DNA of 64,000 nt from contig NZ_CP050698.1 of the NCBI RefSeq assembly GCF_005116655.2, forward strand, positions 1,766,501 to 1,830,500, given 5' to 3'. A program made the translations under genes and the position numbers. Below the pieces are notes generated by a model. That model did no database searches, was not told the origin of the DNA, and was given only the letters and a program-made list of their open reading frames with translations. The stretch comes from Desulfosediminicola flagellatus (GTDB lineage: Bacteria; Desulfobacterota; Desulfobulbia; Desulfobulbales; Desulfocapsaceae). Positions 17,767 to 25,943 of the stretch are shown here, piece by piece (the first letter of the stretch is position 1; each line of letters starts with the position of its first letter).

Positions 17767-18357
17767 TCAGAGCTTCTGTAAAATTACTGCTTTGCTAAAA
17801 AGTACTTTAGGTCTTTCAATGGCTACAAAACCATAGTCCAAAGCTGTTTTGATAGTTTCTTCAAACGCATTTTTAGAAACATGGAAGGGCGGTTCTACAA
17901 TAAGGACTTGTCCGTGTGGTTTTAATAACGCACAGATCTCGCTGAAAAACGTTTTTTGATTCGGGATCTCGTGAATCATGTAGAACGCGAGAATAAAATC
18001 GACATTTCCTGAGAAACCTATTCTGGTTTGCTGGCATTGATGCAATATGATACGCTTTTCAAGTTCCGTTCCATGAATTTTGGATCGTAATTTTTGAAGC
18101 ATCCCTTCTTGCAAATCACAAGCAATAACCTGTCCGGATTCACCAACCAATTGGGCGATATCGATAGAGAAAAAACCTGGACCGCACCCGAAATCCAAGA
18201 CTGTCATTCCTTCCTTGATGTAAGGCCCAAGTATTTTTCCAGGATTTTGTATCCATCTGCGAAATTTGTTATCAAGAGTACCTGCTCTCTCAACTGGACA
18301 TACACGATTCTTTGTATCACTCACTGGGTTTTTTTTTCTCCAATCGAAGACTAGCAC
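17767..18357 (-). CDS. Class I SAM-dependent methyltransferase
   Basis: A methyltransferase with motif I LDFGCGPGFFSIDIAQ, acidic loop IACDLQEGMLQKL, DFILAFYMIHEI and the late segment LLKPHGQVLIVEPPFH. The conserved CPVERAGTLDNKFRRWIQNP segment before motif I belongs to a small methyltransferase subfamily common in anaerobes; no substrate is known. The open frame reaches 18396, overlapping the QueG-like gene by 38 bp. GTG 18357, one base past that gene's stop, is a more natural coupled start, and GTG 18324 is also possible. It is likely co-transcribed with the QueG-like gene. Confidence 0.82.
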   Translation of the reverse strand: MLVFDWRKKNPVSDTKNRVCPVERAGTLDNKFRRWIQNPGKILGPYIKEGMTVLDFGCGPGFFSIDIAQLVGESGQVIACDLQEGMLQKLRSKIHGTELEKRIILHQCQQTRIGFSGNVDFILAFYMIHEIPNQKTFFSEICALLKPHGQVLIVEPPFHVSKNAFEETIKTALDYGFVAIERPKVLFSKAVILQKL

Positions 18358-18358
18358 C

Positions 18359-19546
18359 TTAATCAGCGGAGCTGTCTTCTTCGTCCGCAGAAACACAATT
18401 TTGGTGAAGGTATTGTATTACCTCACGATCCAGTGGGAATTGGCCTTGCCATTTCTGAATTTTTGGTCGTTCTTTTGATAGTTCTTCACCAGGTACCATT
18501 ACGTTCAGACCGAAGGGAGTTTGCACTTCAACGGATTTTTCGGTGGCCACCTCGTGGGAGCCGTCAAGCTTTAAAGCGGCAGTGCCGGAATTGACAATCA
18601 GCTTTCGGTTGGCAAGCCGCTCTTCCCGGCGGGGCGAACAGACACTGCGACAGAAACCGCATACAGTGTAGTAGAACCAGTCAGGGTCGAAGACCGCCTG
18701 CCGATAGTCGTTAAAGCTATTGTCGCCGGTTTGCATCTGAGGGTCCGCCTTCTGGAGGCTGATGCACAGTGAATCAAGTTCTTGCTTATCTTCGGGTAGT
18801 GGACGGCCGAGACGGTAGGGGCTCCAGTTGGACCAAGTCCCGGATAATGCCAAACCTTCATAGCCGGTGCAGCTTATCCAGCAACAGGTGTTTGGCCGCT
18901 TGCGGGATATGGTTTCGGTGACGCCGGCGACCATAACTTGCGTCGATGTATTGGGTTGAATCATTTCCACGGGACAGACGAGGCTGCATATTTTGCATTT
19001 GTCGCAAGGATGTTCTTCATCAGGTATGGGGGAGTCAGGCGTCAAGTTAGCCGAAGTTAAAACGCTCCCGAGCTCTACCAGCGCACCGTATTCCCTGGTT
19101 AGCAAATTACCACTCCACCCCAATCGCCCGACACCGGCAGCAAGGGCTGCATAGCGATGAGAAAAGTCTGGATGAAACTCGGTCATCTCTGTTATATCGG
19201 CGGCGTCTTTTTCAGGTCGATAGTTGTTGTTGAGGTCTACGTTGACGGCTTCGTATCCTTCCGAGCGGAGTTGTTCGGTGAGTGCATCACCAATTGTATA
19301 AAGCGTCTGAGCGATGACTTTTCGGTTGTCGCAGTGGGGGCGCCATGTCTTTTTGCTAATGAAGTGCTGCACGAGATCAATATCTAATGACAGCGCAAAT
19401 GAAATAACCGATTTTGCAGTTGGCAAGATATAGCGCGGGTCGGCGGAGGGTGGTCCGTCGGCAAGGAGGTCTGTAGTGGTTATACCAACCAGATCGGCAC
19501 CGAGGCTCATTGTCAGGGATTTAAGTCTCGTTTCCGTAGAGTCCAT
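18359..19546 (-). CDS. QueG-like 4Fe-4S protein (epoxyqueuosine-reductase family)
   Basis: A 395-residue protein with the epoxyqueuosine-reductase/reductive-dehalogenase-like architecture. The N-terminal part has LGADLVGITTTDLL and YAALAAGVGRLGWSGNLLTREYG. A ferredoxin motif CDKCKICSLVCP follows near residue 183, and a second cysteine cluster CGFCRSVCSP lies near residue 312. True QueG is a cobalamin enzyme in tRNA queuosine synthesis. This divergent homolog is longer in the middle and more likely belongs to the anaerobe-rich QueG-like group of unknown substrate. It sits upstream of, and overlaps or abuts, a methyltransferase gene, so a joint modification function is conceivable. Confidence 0.78.
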   Translation of the reverse strand: MDSTETRLKSLTMSLGADLVGITTTDLLADGPPSADPRYILPTAKSVISFALSLDIDLVQHFISKKTWRPHCDNRKVIAQTLYTIGDALTEQLRSEGYEAVNVDLNNNYRPEKDAADITEMTEFHPDFSHRYAALAAGVGRLGWSGNLLTREYGALVELGSVLTSANLTPDSPIPDEEHPCDKCKICSLVCPVEMIQPNTSTQVMVAGVTETISRKRPNTCCWISCTGYEGLALSGTWSNWSPYRLGRPLPEDKQELDSLCISLQKADPQMQTGDNSFNDYRQAVFDPDWFYYTVCGFCRSVCSPRREERLANRKLIVNSGTAALKLDGSHEVATEKSVEVQTPFGLNVMVPGEELSKERPKIQKWQGQFPLDREVIQYLHQNCVSADEEDSSAD

Positions 19547-19976
19547 AGGATTCTCTCCTTAGATTTACTGTTCACTTCAGCATTTACAACTATGTCATTA
19601 CATCGGTTACAGATAGTTTCTCTTTAGATGAGCACGTTCACCTTATGTTGATTACCCTATGTAATAATATTTTCTTTAGTTTATCACGGGTCACTAATCT
19701 AATACCATATTTATGGGCATGACCCTACCGTGTATGTTCTGAACATCAGGATGGTCTCATGGCGAATTTGGCCCAGGCGCTTTCTCTGGTTGCGTAAGAG
19801 AAATGTTGAAGATTGTGATTATTGGTTCAAATTGATTGCCTGCTTGGACGCAATACGGTAATAGAGACCTTCCTTTTGTTCCTGCGACTCATCATTCTTC
19901 GGAGTAGGTGATTAGACGCATTTTATGAAGAAGTACTTTCCCTTGAAAAAAAAGGGAATGAGTTTGGAGATAGCAT
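19547..19976. other. Intergenic region with no supportable gene
   Basis: About 430 bp between the divergent QueG-like gene and the orphan gene at 19977. It should hold both promoters. I see no repeat or RNA signature. A GGAGA Shine-Dalgarno sequence near its right end serves the downstream gene. Confidence 0.3.
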
Positions 19977-20399
19977 ATGACAGATATGAAATGGACTACG
20001 GTCAAAAGAAAAAGGAAAGATCCCGGTTCTGAAGAGCAGAGAGTCTCTTCAATGGGAGATCTCTCAGGCGGCAATTCAGGTGTCGGAAAAGTGACTGCGG
20101 GGAGTGTTCCGGAAGATAGCGGTTATGTGCGACGGCAGAAACCCAAATCCTCTATGAATCCTAAAGCGGTAACCGCAGAGCAGCAGCAACTGATTCAGAG
20201 GTTGTATGTGAATCTGGAGACGATTGCAAAACAGGTGATGACGACAAAACGATCCGACAAGGAGGCACATGAGCATGCCCTTCTGGAGATACGTTCACTC
20301 CTCGACAGGATCATCATCATCGACCCTTCACGGTTTGAGAGGCCCTTGGGGGATACTCTTGAGAATGCTATTACCAAAATCTACACGGTTGTAGCCTAG
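19977..20399 (+). CDS. Orphan hypothetical protein, stop codon within a repeat element
   Basis: A 140-residue protein I do not recognise. The first 60 residues are basic, Gly/Ser-rich and probably disordered (TVKRKRKDPGSEEQ, GNSGVGK). Residues 65-140 look like a helical domain (AVTAEQQQLIQRLYVN, EAHEHALLEIRSLLDRI). ATG 19977 follows GGAGA. The TAG stop at 20397-20399 lies inside the CTAG that begins repeat element copy 2, so the original 3' end may have been lost on insertion. The truncation is inference. Confidence 0.5.
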   Translation: MTDMKWTTVKRKRKDPGSEEQRVSSMGDLSGGNSGVGKVTAGSVPEDSGYVRRQKPKSSMNPKAVTAEQQQLIQRLYVNLETIAKQVMTTKRSDKEAHEHALLEIRSLLDRIIIIDPSRFERPLGDTLENAITKIYTVVA

Positions 20400-20616
20400 T
20401 GTCCTGTCATGCCTCAGGTGTCTAATTCTGCTTGCCCTTTTCACTTCCTGACTTTCTTGTCTGGAGTCTTCGCGATGCTCCGCTTACCTGCAATTTTAGT
20501 GCACTGCGATGCACGGATGAAGGAGCATAGCAGCGATATGTAACTGAATGAGAAACGAAGTCAGTGTGCTAAAAGGGCGAACAAGATCCGGTAGGTAAAG
20601 GTGTACAGAGTACTAG
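20396..20616. mobile_element. CTAG-bounded miniature inverted-repeat element, copy 2
   Basis: A 221-bp element starting CTAGTGTCCTGTCATG and ending at CTAG 20613-20616. The first 60 bases match copy 1 at 1002 with only a few changes. The reverse complement of its right half (about 20515-20580) resembles the left half of copy 1 over some 60 bases, including TTACATA...TGCTATGCTC. The family therefore has long imperfect terminal inverted repeats and an unrelated centre. It has no coding capacity. It supplies the stop codon of the upstream orphan gene. Confidence 0.7.
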
Positions 20617-20823
20617 TGTAACTTAAATAAGTTATTGTTACTAATTTACCTGTCTGGCTAAGATTTCAATGGTAAAAACATTTTACCAACCCGTCAGATA
20701 CTATCTCAACAGACAACGTGGAGCAAAAAGGGTTTAAGCATTGAGTTACGATTGACTTGCTTCATTGAAATGGGAACAGCTGTATAAATGCCTACCGGGT
20801 TGATAGTGAAACGTATAGATGTG

Positions 20824-21822
20824 TTAGTCCAAGTGGACGATTTTACTAATATACCTTTCAATAGCAATGGCTGCGAGTTGATTGCCCGCTATATTCCAAT
20901 GTGTATCCCTAGGTCTATAAAGTTGCTGGGGTGAGTTTGAAAAATAATCATACAGGTCGATATTGTTAATATTCAGCTTGTCGAGCTCGTTCGATAGTAA
21001 TGTGTTAGGACGTGTCATCTCTAATTTGTCGATATCTATATCTGGATAGTAGGCCTCCTTAACATCCCGTAATAATTTGTTATTAATTTGCAATTCGTCT
21101 GGAATAATTGCAACGACAAGCTTAATGTTATGTTGTTCACATATTTTTCTGATTTGTTTTAAGTAATATAGAGCGTTATCCAGTCTCTGGAGCAAGTCTT
21201 TGTTCTCGGGCAAATAGATAGAACTCCGATCGAATTCTATTTTCAGGTACTGTTCATGATCGAAACTCGGACAATGGTCACAATATCTGGCATTTCCATG
21301 AATGTTTTCGTCTTGGTATTTATGGCGCAAGTTAATCATATAATGAAAAAAAGAGGCCACAAATGAAGATTCGTAAGGTTTTCTCTTTTTGCTTTCATAA
21401 AAATCATTTCCTATGAAAAATGATAACAAAACCATATCAGGTTGAAGCTCTAAGCCCTCGTTTACAAACACTGAAAAATAATCTTTAGGGCCAATGGAAG
21501 GAATACCCATATTCAATAGCTCGATGTTGCTATTGATCAGTTTTAATTTGGATTCAACAAGAGTTAGATAATTGTATTCATATGGTACAACTCCAAATGA
21601 GAACGAATCGCCAATACCAATAAGTCGGTATTCGTCTTCTTTTTTTTCAAGGAATTCTTTGTCTTTAAAGCCACGAGAGTTAAGTGTAAAACCCCAGTCA
21701 TCTGCGAAAGGTTTTCCTCGGAACCTGTCATACGATCCACTATAGAAAATATGCGATGGGTAGAAATGATTATATATACGTAGAGCAATTTCCCCCATAA
21801 ATGCTGTGATCAGCAGTATCAC
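20824..21822 (-). CDS. Membrane-anchored SGNH/GDSL hydrolase-like protein
   Basis: A protein of about 332 residues with an N-terminal hydrophobic anchor and an SGNH-hydrolase domain. Block I is IGDSFSFG, a GxND-like block is FFIGNDFYE, and the catalytic block near the C-terminus is DTHWN. It probably deacylates or acetylates extracytoplasmic glycans in the manner of AlgX/DltD-type proteins; the substrate is unknown. The only listed start, GTG 21822, cuts into the membrane helix. The open frame continues upstream through a plausible longer helix (KKIGFIILQSVVILL) without an ATG, GTG or TTG, so the true start is unclear. Confidence 0.75.
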   Translation of the reverse strand: MILLITAFMGEIALRIYNHFYPSHIFYSGSYDRFRGKPFADDWGFTLNSRGFKDKEFLEKKEDEYRLIGIGDSFSFGVVPYEYNYLTLVESKLKLINSNIELLNMGIPSIGPKDYFSVFVNEGLELQPDMVLLSFFIGNDFYESKKRKPYESSFVASFFHYMINLRHKYQDENIHGNARYCDHCPSFDHEQYLKIEFDRSSIYLPENKDLLQRLDNALYYLKQIRKICEQHNIKLVVAIIPDELQINNKLLRDVKEAYYPDIDIDKLEMTRPNTLLSNELDKLNINNIDLYDYFSNSPQQLYRPRDTHWNIAGNQLAAIAIERYISKIVHLD

Positions 21823-21895
21823 AACAGATTGAAGAATAATGAATCCTATTTTTTTATAAATGTGTTGAATATTCAGAACAAATTGCCTCTTTTCA

Positions 21896-22012
21896 CTAAC
21901 GGTTTATGATTACCGGCGGCGACGCAAAGTGTTGGTCACCACCGCAAATTTAGATTGTTGCTTTTCAAATTTGCATAAACGTACTTTGTGGAGGCGCATT
22001 AGCGTGTTAGGT
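21896..22012. repeat. Nested imperfect palindrome, attC-like
   Basis: Between the SGNH gene and batD lies a nested inverted repeat: outer CTAAC (21896-21900) and GTTAG (22006-22010), middle CGCAAAGT (21923-21930) and ACTTTGTG (21983-21990), inner GCAAATTT (21944-21951) and AAATTTGC (21967-21974). The right end GTTAGGT fits the integron core pattern GTTRRRY. The left partner CACTAAC is imperfect, and no integrase or cassette array is seen. An isolated attC-like site or another stem-loop element are both possible. Confidence 0.35.
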
Positions 22013-22112
22013 TTATGCGGTTCTGTCTCGTAATACAGTGTGTTTTCTTCCAGGTTACGTTCTTATCACAATTGTTGTCTGCACCATTAGCCCTTTATCT
22101 ATTGTTCTGATA

Positions 22113-23381
22113 TCAATTGATTTTCTTCAATAGCGGGTTCGGGTTGAGCAATGGTAGATATGAGTTTTTAAGGGGAGTTCGAGTCTGCTGAACCGATGCC
22201 AGGTGATTTCTAAACGTGCGGGCGAGTTTACCTCCCCGCCATGAAGTGAGGGGAAGAGCACCATACGTATGTTGATAAAGTGTCAGGATTTCGGCATGTA
22301 ATTCAGGTTTGGGTTTAAAGGTTGGTTCCTGGTACTTTCTCCATGATTGCCATGCAACTACTGCGGCCTCAGCATTGTTTTGTTTACAGGCTCGAAGCAA
22401 ATTTCGTTCGGCCACTCGTTCTGGTGGGTGCAATAATTTCCAGCGTTCTCGTGCCCAACCTGCAAGACGATCTCTCTGCCAAACGACCAGGCTAATAGTA
22501 ATAGTCAATGCTGCCGTCAGTACAAATAGCAGGAAGTGGCTGGGGACAGACGATTTCCTGCCCCCTGAGGTTACCGAAGACGGTGCTACATCGACGGCTA
22601 TAGCGGGCAGGGTTTTTGACTGCAGTGTGCTGGTAACAGGATTCCACCAAACATACGTGAGAGCAGGGAGAGACACTGTACCTGGTTCAGTTAGTAGATA
22701 CGTAAGAGTATCTTCTCGTTTTCCAAGAAAATCACCTCGCTCCAGTTGGTCCGCTGTTGCCGAGTCACTGAGATAGACTCGTACTCCTTCTGGTGCAGTG
22801 GTTGACGGAGGCATGAAGGCCATACCGGGAATCTGCGGTGCCTGCTGAGAAATGGAGCGTTTGAAAATATCTCCAACCTGAGCAGGACCGGGTTGTGGCT
22901 CCCATGACTCTGTTATGTCAAGGGATTCGGTGGTGATGAGGTATTCAGCAGGATCACTACCAGGCGGGCGTTGTATTTCCACTTTCCAGCCGGACACCTC
23001 TGCCTGGACATCTACGGTCGGACCGGTAAAGCCTTCCTTGTGAGAAAACTGGACACCAAAGGCGGGAATGTCGAGCACTCCTGTTTTCTGAGAAAATAAT
23101 GCAAATTCATGTTTTTGCACAAACCAGCTTTTACCATCGATTTCTTCAGATTCGACGATCGGATTACCGATCTTCATTACCAGGGTAGCTGGAAGTTCGG
23201 GCAAAGCAAAATAGGCTGTACCATCAAATGAACCTGGAGCCCGCAATTCGACATAAAACTGTAGCCGCTGTCCAACCCAGGCCTTGGGAGTCGGTACGGT
23301 CAGGGCTACCGGTATACCTGTCGCTCCAGTAGTTGTCGCCCATACCAGACAACCCATTATCAGCCAAAGAACGTGTTTCAT
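22113..23381 (-). CDS. batD: BatD-like membrane protein (oxygen tolerance family)
   Basis: A 422-residue protein of the BatD type. It has a signal peptide (MKHVLWLIMGCLVWATTTG), a large beta-rich periplasmic part with the family-style opening VALTVPTPKAWVGQRLQFYVEL, a TM helix about residues 284-302 (FLLFVLTAALTITISLVVW), and a cytoplasmic tail. Bat proteins form membrane complexes with MoxR-type ATPases and have been linked to aerotolerance or stress, but the mechanism is not settled. It is the last gene of the operon, overlapping the TPR gene by 4 bp. Confidence 0.8.
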   Translation of the reverse strand: MKHVLWLIMGCLVWATTTGATGIPVALTVPTPKAWVGQRLQFYVELRAPGSFDGTAYFALPELPATLVMKIGNPIVESEEIDGKSWFVQKHEFALFSQKTGVLDIPAFGVQFSHKEGFTGPTVDVQAEVSGWKVEIQRPPGSDPAEYLITTESLDITESWEPQPGPAQVGDIFKRSISQQAPQIPGMAFMPPSTTAPEGVRVYLSDSATADQLERGDFLGKREDTLTYLLTEPGTVSLPALTYVWWNPVTSTLQSKTLPAIAVDVAPSSVTSGGRKSSVPSHFLLFVLTAALTITISLVVWQRDRLAGWARERWKLLHPPERVAERNLLRACKQNNAEAAVVAWQSWRKYQEPTFKPKPELHAEILTLYQHTYGALPLTSWRGGKLARTFRNHLASVQQTRTPLKNSYLPLLNPNPLLKKIN

Positions 23382-23962
23382 TTGACTCCCTCTGCCGATT
23401 GGGCTGTATGTTGAAAAGCGAATTTTGCCTTAAGAAAATCAGCTGGTTTGGTTTGCACACGTCGTAGCCATAGGGCCTGTATTTCGATGTCGGAAAGTGG
23501 TTTGTCTCCTTCTATTTGCGTGTCCTGTCCAAGATTTTCTGCTTTTTTGTCGAAAACGACCTTGTCTGCTCCTATCTTCTGGTCACCCATATCACCGCCT
23601 TCTGATGTGGTCATAGCCTTTCTGGCAATTGCGAGAGCTCTATTTTCACTTGCGGCAAGTAAATCAGGTCGTTTTTTTAAAGCCTCATCGTAGCGGGCAA
23701 TGGCAGTTTCGTAATCTCCATGCATCAGCAGCGAATTCCCTTCATTGTATTGCGCCTCGGCAGTGTTGATACGGGAAAAGACCTTGGCGGCCTCCTGAAA
23801 ATCACCTCCACGGTATAAGGCAACTCCCTGACGGAAAGGATCTTGGAAATATTCAGCTGCCTTGTTGAATTCTCCATGTTCATAGTATCGCTGGCCCAGT
23901 TGATCGGGTGTAAACCACAGACTGTTCCAGGTAGCTGCGAGGATGATAAAAAATTCTTTCAT
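23378..23962 (-). CDS. TPR protein of the Bat operon (BatC/BatE-like)
   Basis: A 194-residue protein with an N-terminal hydrophobic segment and tetratricopeptide-type repeats: GQRYYEHGEFNKAAEYF, GVALYRGGDFQEAAKVF and GNSLLMHGDYETAIARYDEAL. Its C-terminal third is charged and likely flexible. In Bat loci such TPR proteins accompany the BatA/BatB von Willebrand proteins, probably as interaction platforms. It overlaps both neighbours by 4 bp (ATGA junctions), which shows translational coupling. The subfamily name is uncertain because BatB-TPR fusions and separate BatC/BatE forms interchange. Confidence 0.8.
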   Translation of the reverse strand: MKEFFIILAATWNSLWFTPDQLGQRYYEHGEFNKAAEYFQDPFRQGVALYRGGDFQEAAKVFSRINTAEAQYNEGNSLLMHGDYETAIARYDEALKKRPDLLAASENRALAIARKAMTTSEGGDMGDQKIGADKVVFDKKAENLGQDTQIEGDKPLSDIEIQALWLRRVQTKPADFLKAKFAFQHTAQSAEGVK

Positions 23963-24888
23963 AGGGCTTCACCCCCGCTTTCCTCTCGCTGAAATAATAG
24001 CAGTGCTGCTGCAGCCAGCAACGGCACAAGCCAGTAACCAGCCTCCTGCCATCGCTCGCCTTGATTTCCAGTTTTCCCAACATGAACCTTGGCAGCACGG
24101 CGGATAATGGTTGCGACATCCTTACCGGTGACATCAAATGGTTCGACATGAGCCTTGAGTGTTTTTGCGGCAGTACGCAGAGCACTATCTTGTGAAGAGT
24201 CGGGACTATTGATAGCAAGAATCTGGAGCGGAAATGTAACTTTCTGCTGGACAGATTGCAGAAGAGCAGAGTCGGTAGTTATAGAATCGGCCAGGATAAC
24301 GACACTTCCTCCCTGCTGTCCATCGGTAAGCACGCGGACAGCCTCTATGAGTGCGAGGTCAAGACGGTCGCCGGGTACCGGCATTATTTCAGGACCTATT
24401 TCAGCAGCCATGGTAGCAACTACACCTGTATCACGAGTAGGTGGAAGCACGAGATGTGCAGAACCGGAATAGGCGATCAGGCCGAGCAGCTTGCCTTTGC
24501 CGGCCTCTGCCAGATCAGCGATTTTCAATTGGGCCCGTTCCAAACGGGAAGGTGCTGGATCGGGCTGCATCATGCTGTTATCGGCTTTCAGGATAATCAT
24601 CAACGGTGTTGCGTCATCGGTGAAGGGACTTGGCGCAAGGCGCCAAGTCGGTCCGGCAATGGCGATGACAGCAACTAGCCAGACTGTCAGCAATCCCAGA
24701 GCATCATAACGTTTTTTCGATCCGCGTTCGACGATCAGTGCGTTGAGTAAATCCGGGGCAATCTGGGCGCGCCAGCCGCGAAGTGGATCAGCGTATCGCA
24801 ACCACATCCACCACACGCCAACAGCAAGAGGTATGAGCAACAACCAGACAGGTCGAATAAAATGAAAATTGGCTAAATCAGCTGTCAT
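23959..24888 (-). CDS. batB: BatB-like von Willebrand factor A protein with degenerate MIDAS
   Basis: A 309-residue membrane VWA protein. A TM helix (about 11-29, PVWLLLIPLAVGVWWMWL) and a second at about 61-80 precede the VWA domain, and a C-terminal helix (WLVPLLAAAALLLF) follows. The usual metal site DxSxS reads KADNSMM here, so the second Ser is replaced; metal binding may be altered. The rest of the VWA fold (GLIAYSGSAHLVLPPT, GGSVVILADSITTD) is preserved. It pairs with the BatA-like protein encoded just upstream in a MoxR-dependent complex. Confidence 0.85.
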   Translation of the reverse strand: MTADLANFHFIRPVWLLLIPLAVGVWWMWLRYADPLRGWRAQIAPDLLNALIVERGSKKRYDALGLLTVWLVAVIAIAGPTWRLAPSPFTDDATPLMIILKADNSMMQPDPAPSRLERAQLKIADLAEAGKGKLLGLIAYSGSAHLVLPPTRDTGVVATMAAEIGPEIMPVPGDRLDLALIEAVRVLTDGQQGGSVVILADSITTDSALLQSVQQKVTFPLQILAINSPDSSQDSALRTAAKTLKAHVEPFDVTGKDVATIIRRAAKVHVGKTGNQGERWQEAGYWLVPLLAAAALLLFQREESGGEAL

Positions 24889-25925
24889 TGTAGCACCTCC
24901 AGTCGTCCTGTCCGGGGATCAACGTGAACCGTGCCCGGGGCGGCAGTTGCAGGCGTGCTGAGCCTTGCAGTACGCGTAATCACCGAGAACTTCAACGCCA
25001 GAGAAATCAGCAATGCGGCTAACACGGGCCAGTAATACAGATCGCTGCGTGGCCGATAGCTGACAACATTTACTTCCCTGGTCTCAATCGTGTCGAGTTC
25101 GTCATAAATCCCTTTGAGCTGTTCCCGGTCAGCGGCAAAAAAGTAGGAACCGCCGCTGGTCTGGGCGACTGAACGAAGAGTCGCCTCATCGAGCTTTTCT
25201 TCACCTACTGTGCTCGGATCACCGATTGCCACGGTGTGAATGCGGATACTCTCTCCCTTCGCAACCCGTGCTGCCTCGACCGGGGGCACAAGACTGGCAG
25301 TGTCATTACCATCAGTTAAGGCAATGATGGTCTTGGCGGGCATCTCACTCTTTGCAAAAAGTGTTACGCCAAGACCAATGGCGTCTCCAAAGGCGGTACG
25401 CGGCCCTGCCATGCCAATGGCAGTTTCATCGAGCAGTCTCCTGGCAAGGCTGAGATCGGTAGAGAACGGTACCTGCAGGAACGGTGCATCGCCAAAAACG
25501 ACCAACCCTACGCGGTCCCCCTTTCGATGGGTGAGGAAATCACCAAGCACTTCCTTGACCGCGCTGAGGCGATCTATCTTTTCCCCTGCACTATTGCTGA
25601 AATCCTCCTGGCGCATTGACCCTGAAAGATCGACGACAAGAAGTAAATCACGGGTCGGTTGCTCACTGATCACTGGCGGCTCCAACCACTGTGGATGTGC
25701 CAAAGCGGTGAGTACCAGCAACCAGATCAGCGAGGGTATCAGAAGACTATGCCAGTTCTGCCGGATTGTGCGTGGAAGTGACGTTCCTGCAGCCGCTTGC
25801 CGTATACGGTCTCCGAACGGTACCCGTACGGCGATCTGTCGTGTCCGTCGGGGCGGCAGGAGCAGTCGCACAAGCCATGGTAATGGCAGGAGCACGAAAA
25901 CCCACAGTGAGGAGAAAATCAGCAT
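24885..25925 (-). CDS. batA: BatA-like von Willebrand factor A membrane protein
   Basis: A 346-residue protein with an N-terminal TM helix (VFVLLPLPWLVRLLL), a second at about 55-78, a VWA domain with intact MIDAS DLSGSMR, a later ALTDGNDT segment, and a C-terminal TM (YYWPVLAALLISLALKF). The intact metal site contrasts with the BatB-like partner. It would form the metal-binding core of a membrane complex worked by the MoxR ATPase encoded in the same unit. It overlaps batB by 4 bp and begins 18 bp after the HAD gene. Confidence 0.87.
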   Translation of the reverse strand: MLIFSSLWVFVLLPLPWLVRLLLPPRRTRQIAVRVPFGDRIRQAAAGTSLPRTIRQNWHSLLIPSLIWLLVLTALAHPQWLEPPVISEQPTRDLLLVVDLSGSMRQEDFSNSAGEKIDRLSAVKEVLGDFLTHRKGDRVGLVVFGDAPFLQVPFSTDLSLARRLLDETAIGMAGPRTAFGDAIGLGVTLFAKSEMPAKTIIALTDGNDTASLVPPVEAARVAKGESIRIHTVAIGDPSTVGEEKLDEATLRSVAQTSGGSYFFAADREQLKGIYDELDTIETREVNVVSYRPRSDLYYWPVLAALLISLALKFSVITRTARLSTPATAAPGTVHVDPRTGRLEVLQ

Positions 25926-25943
25926 ATCGGGTACACGCTAATA

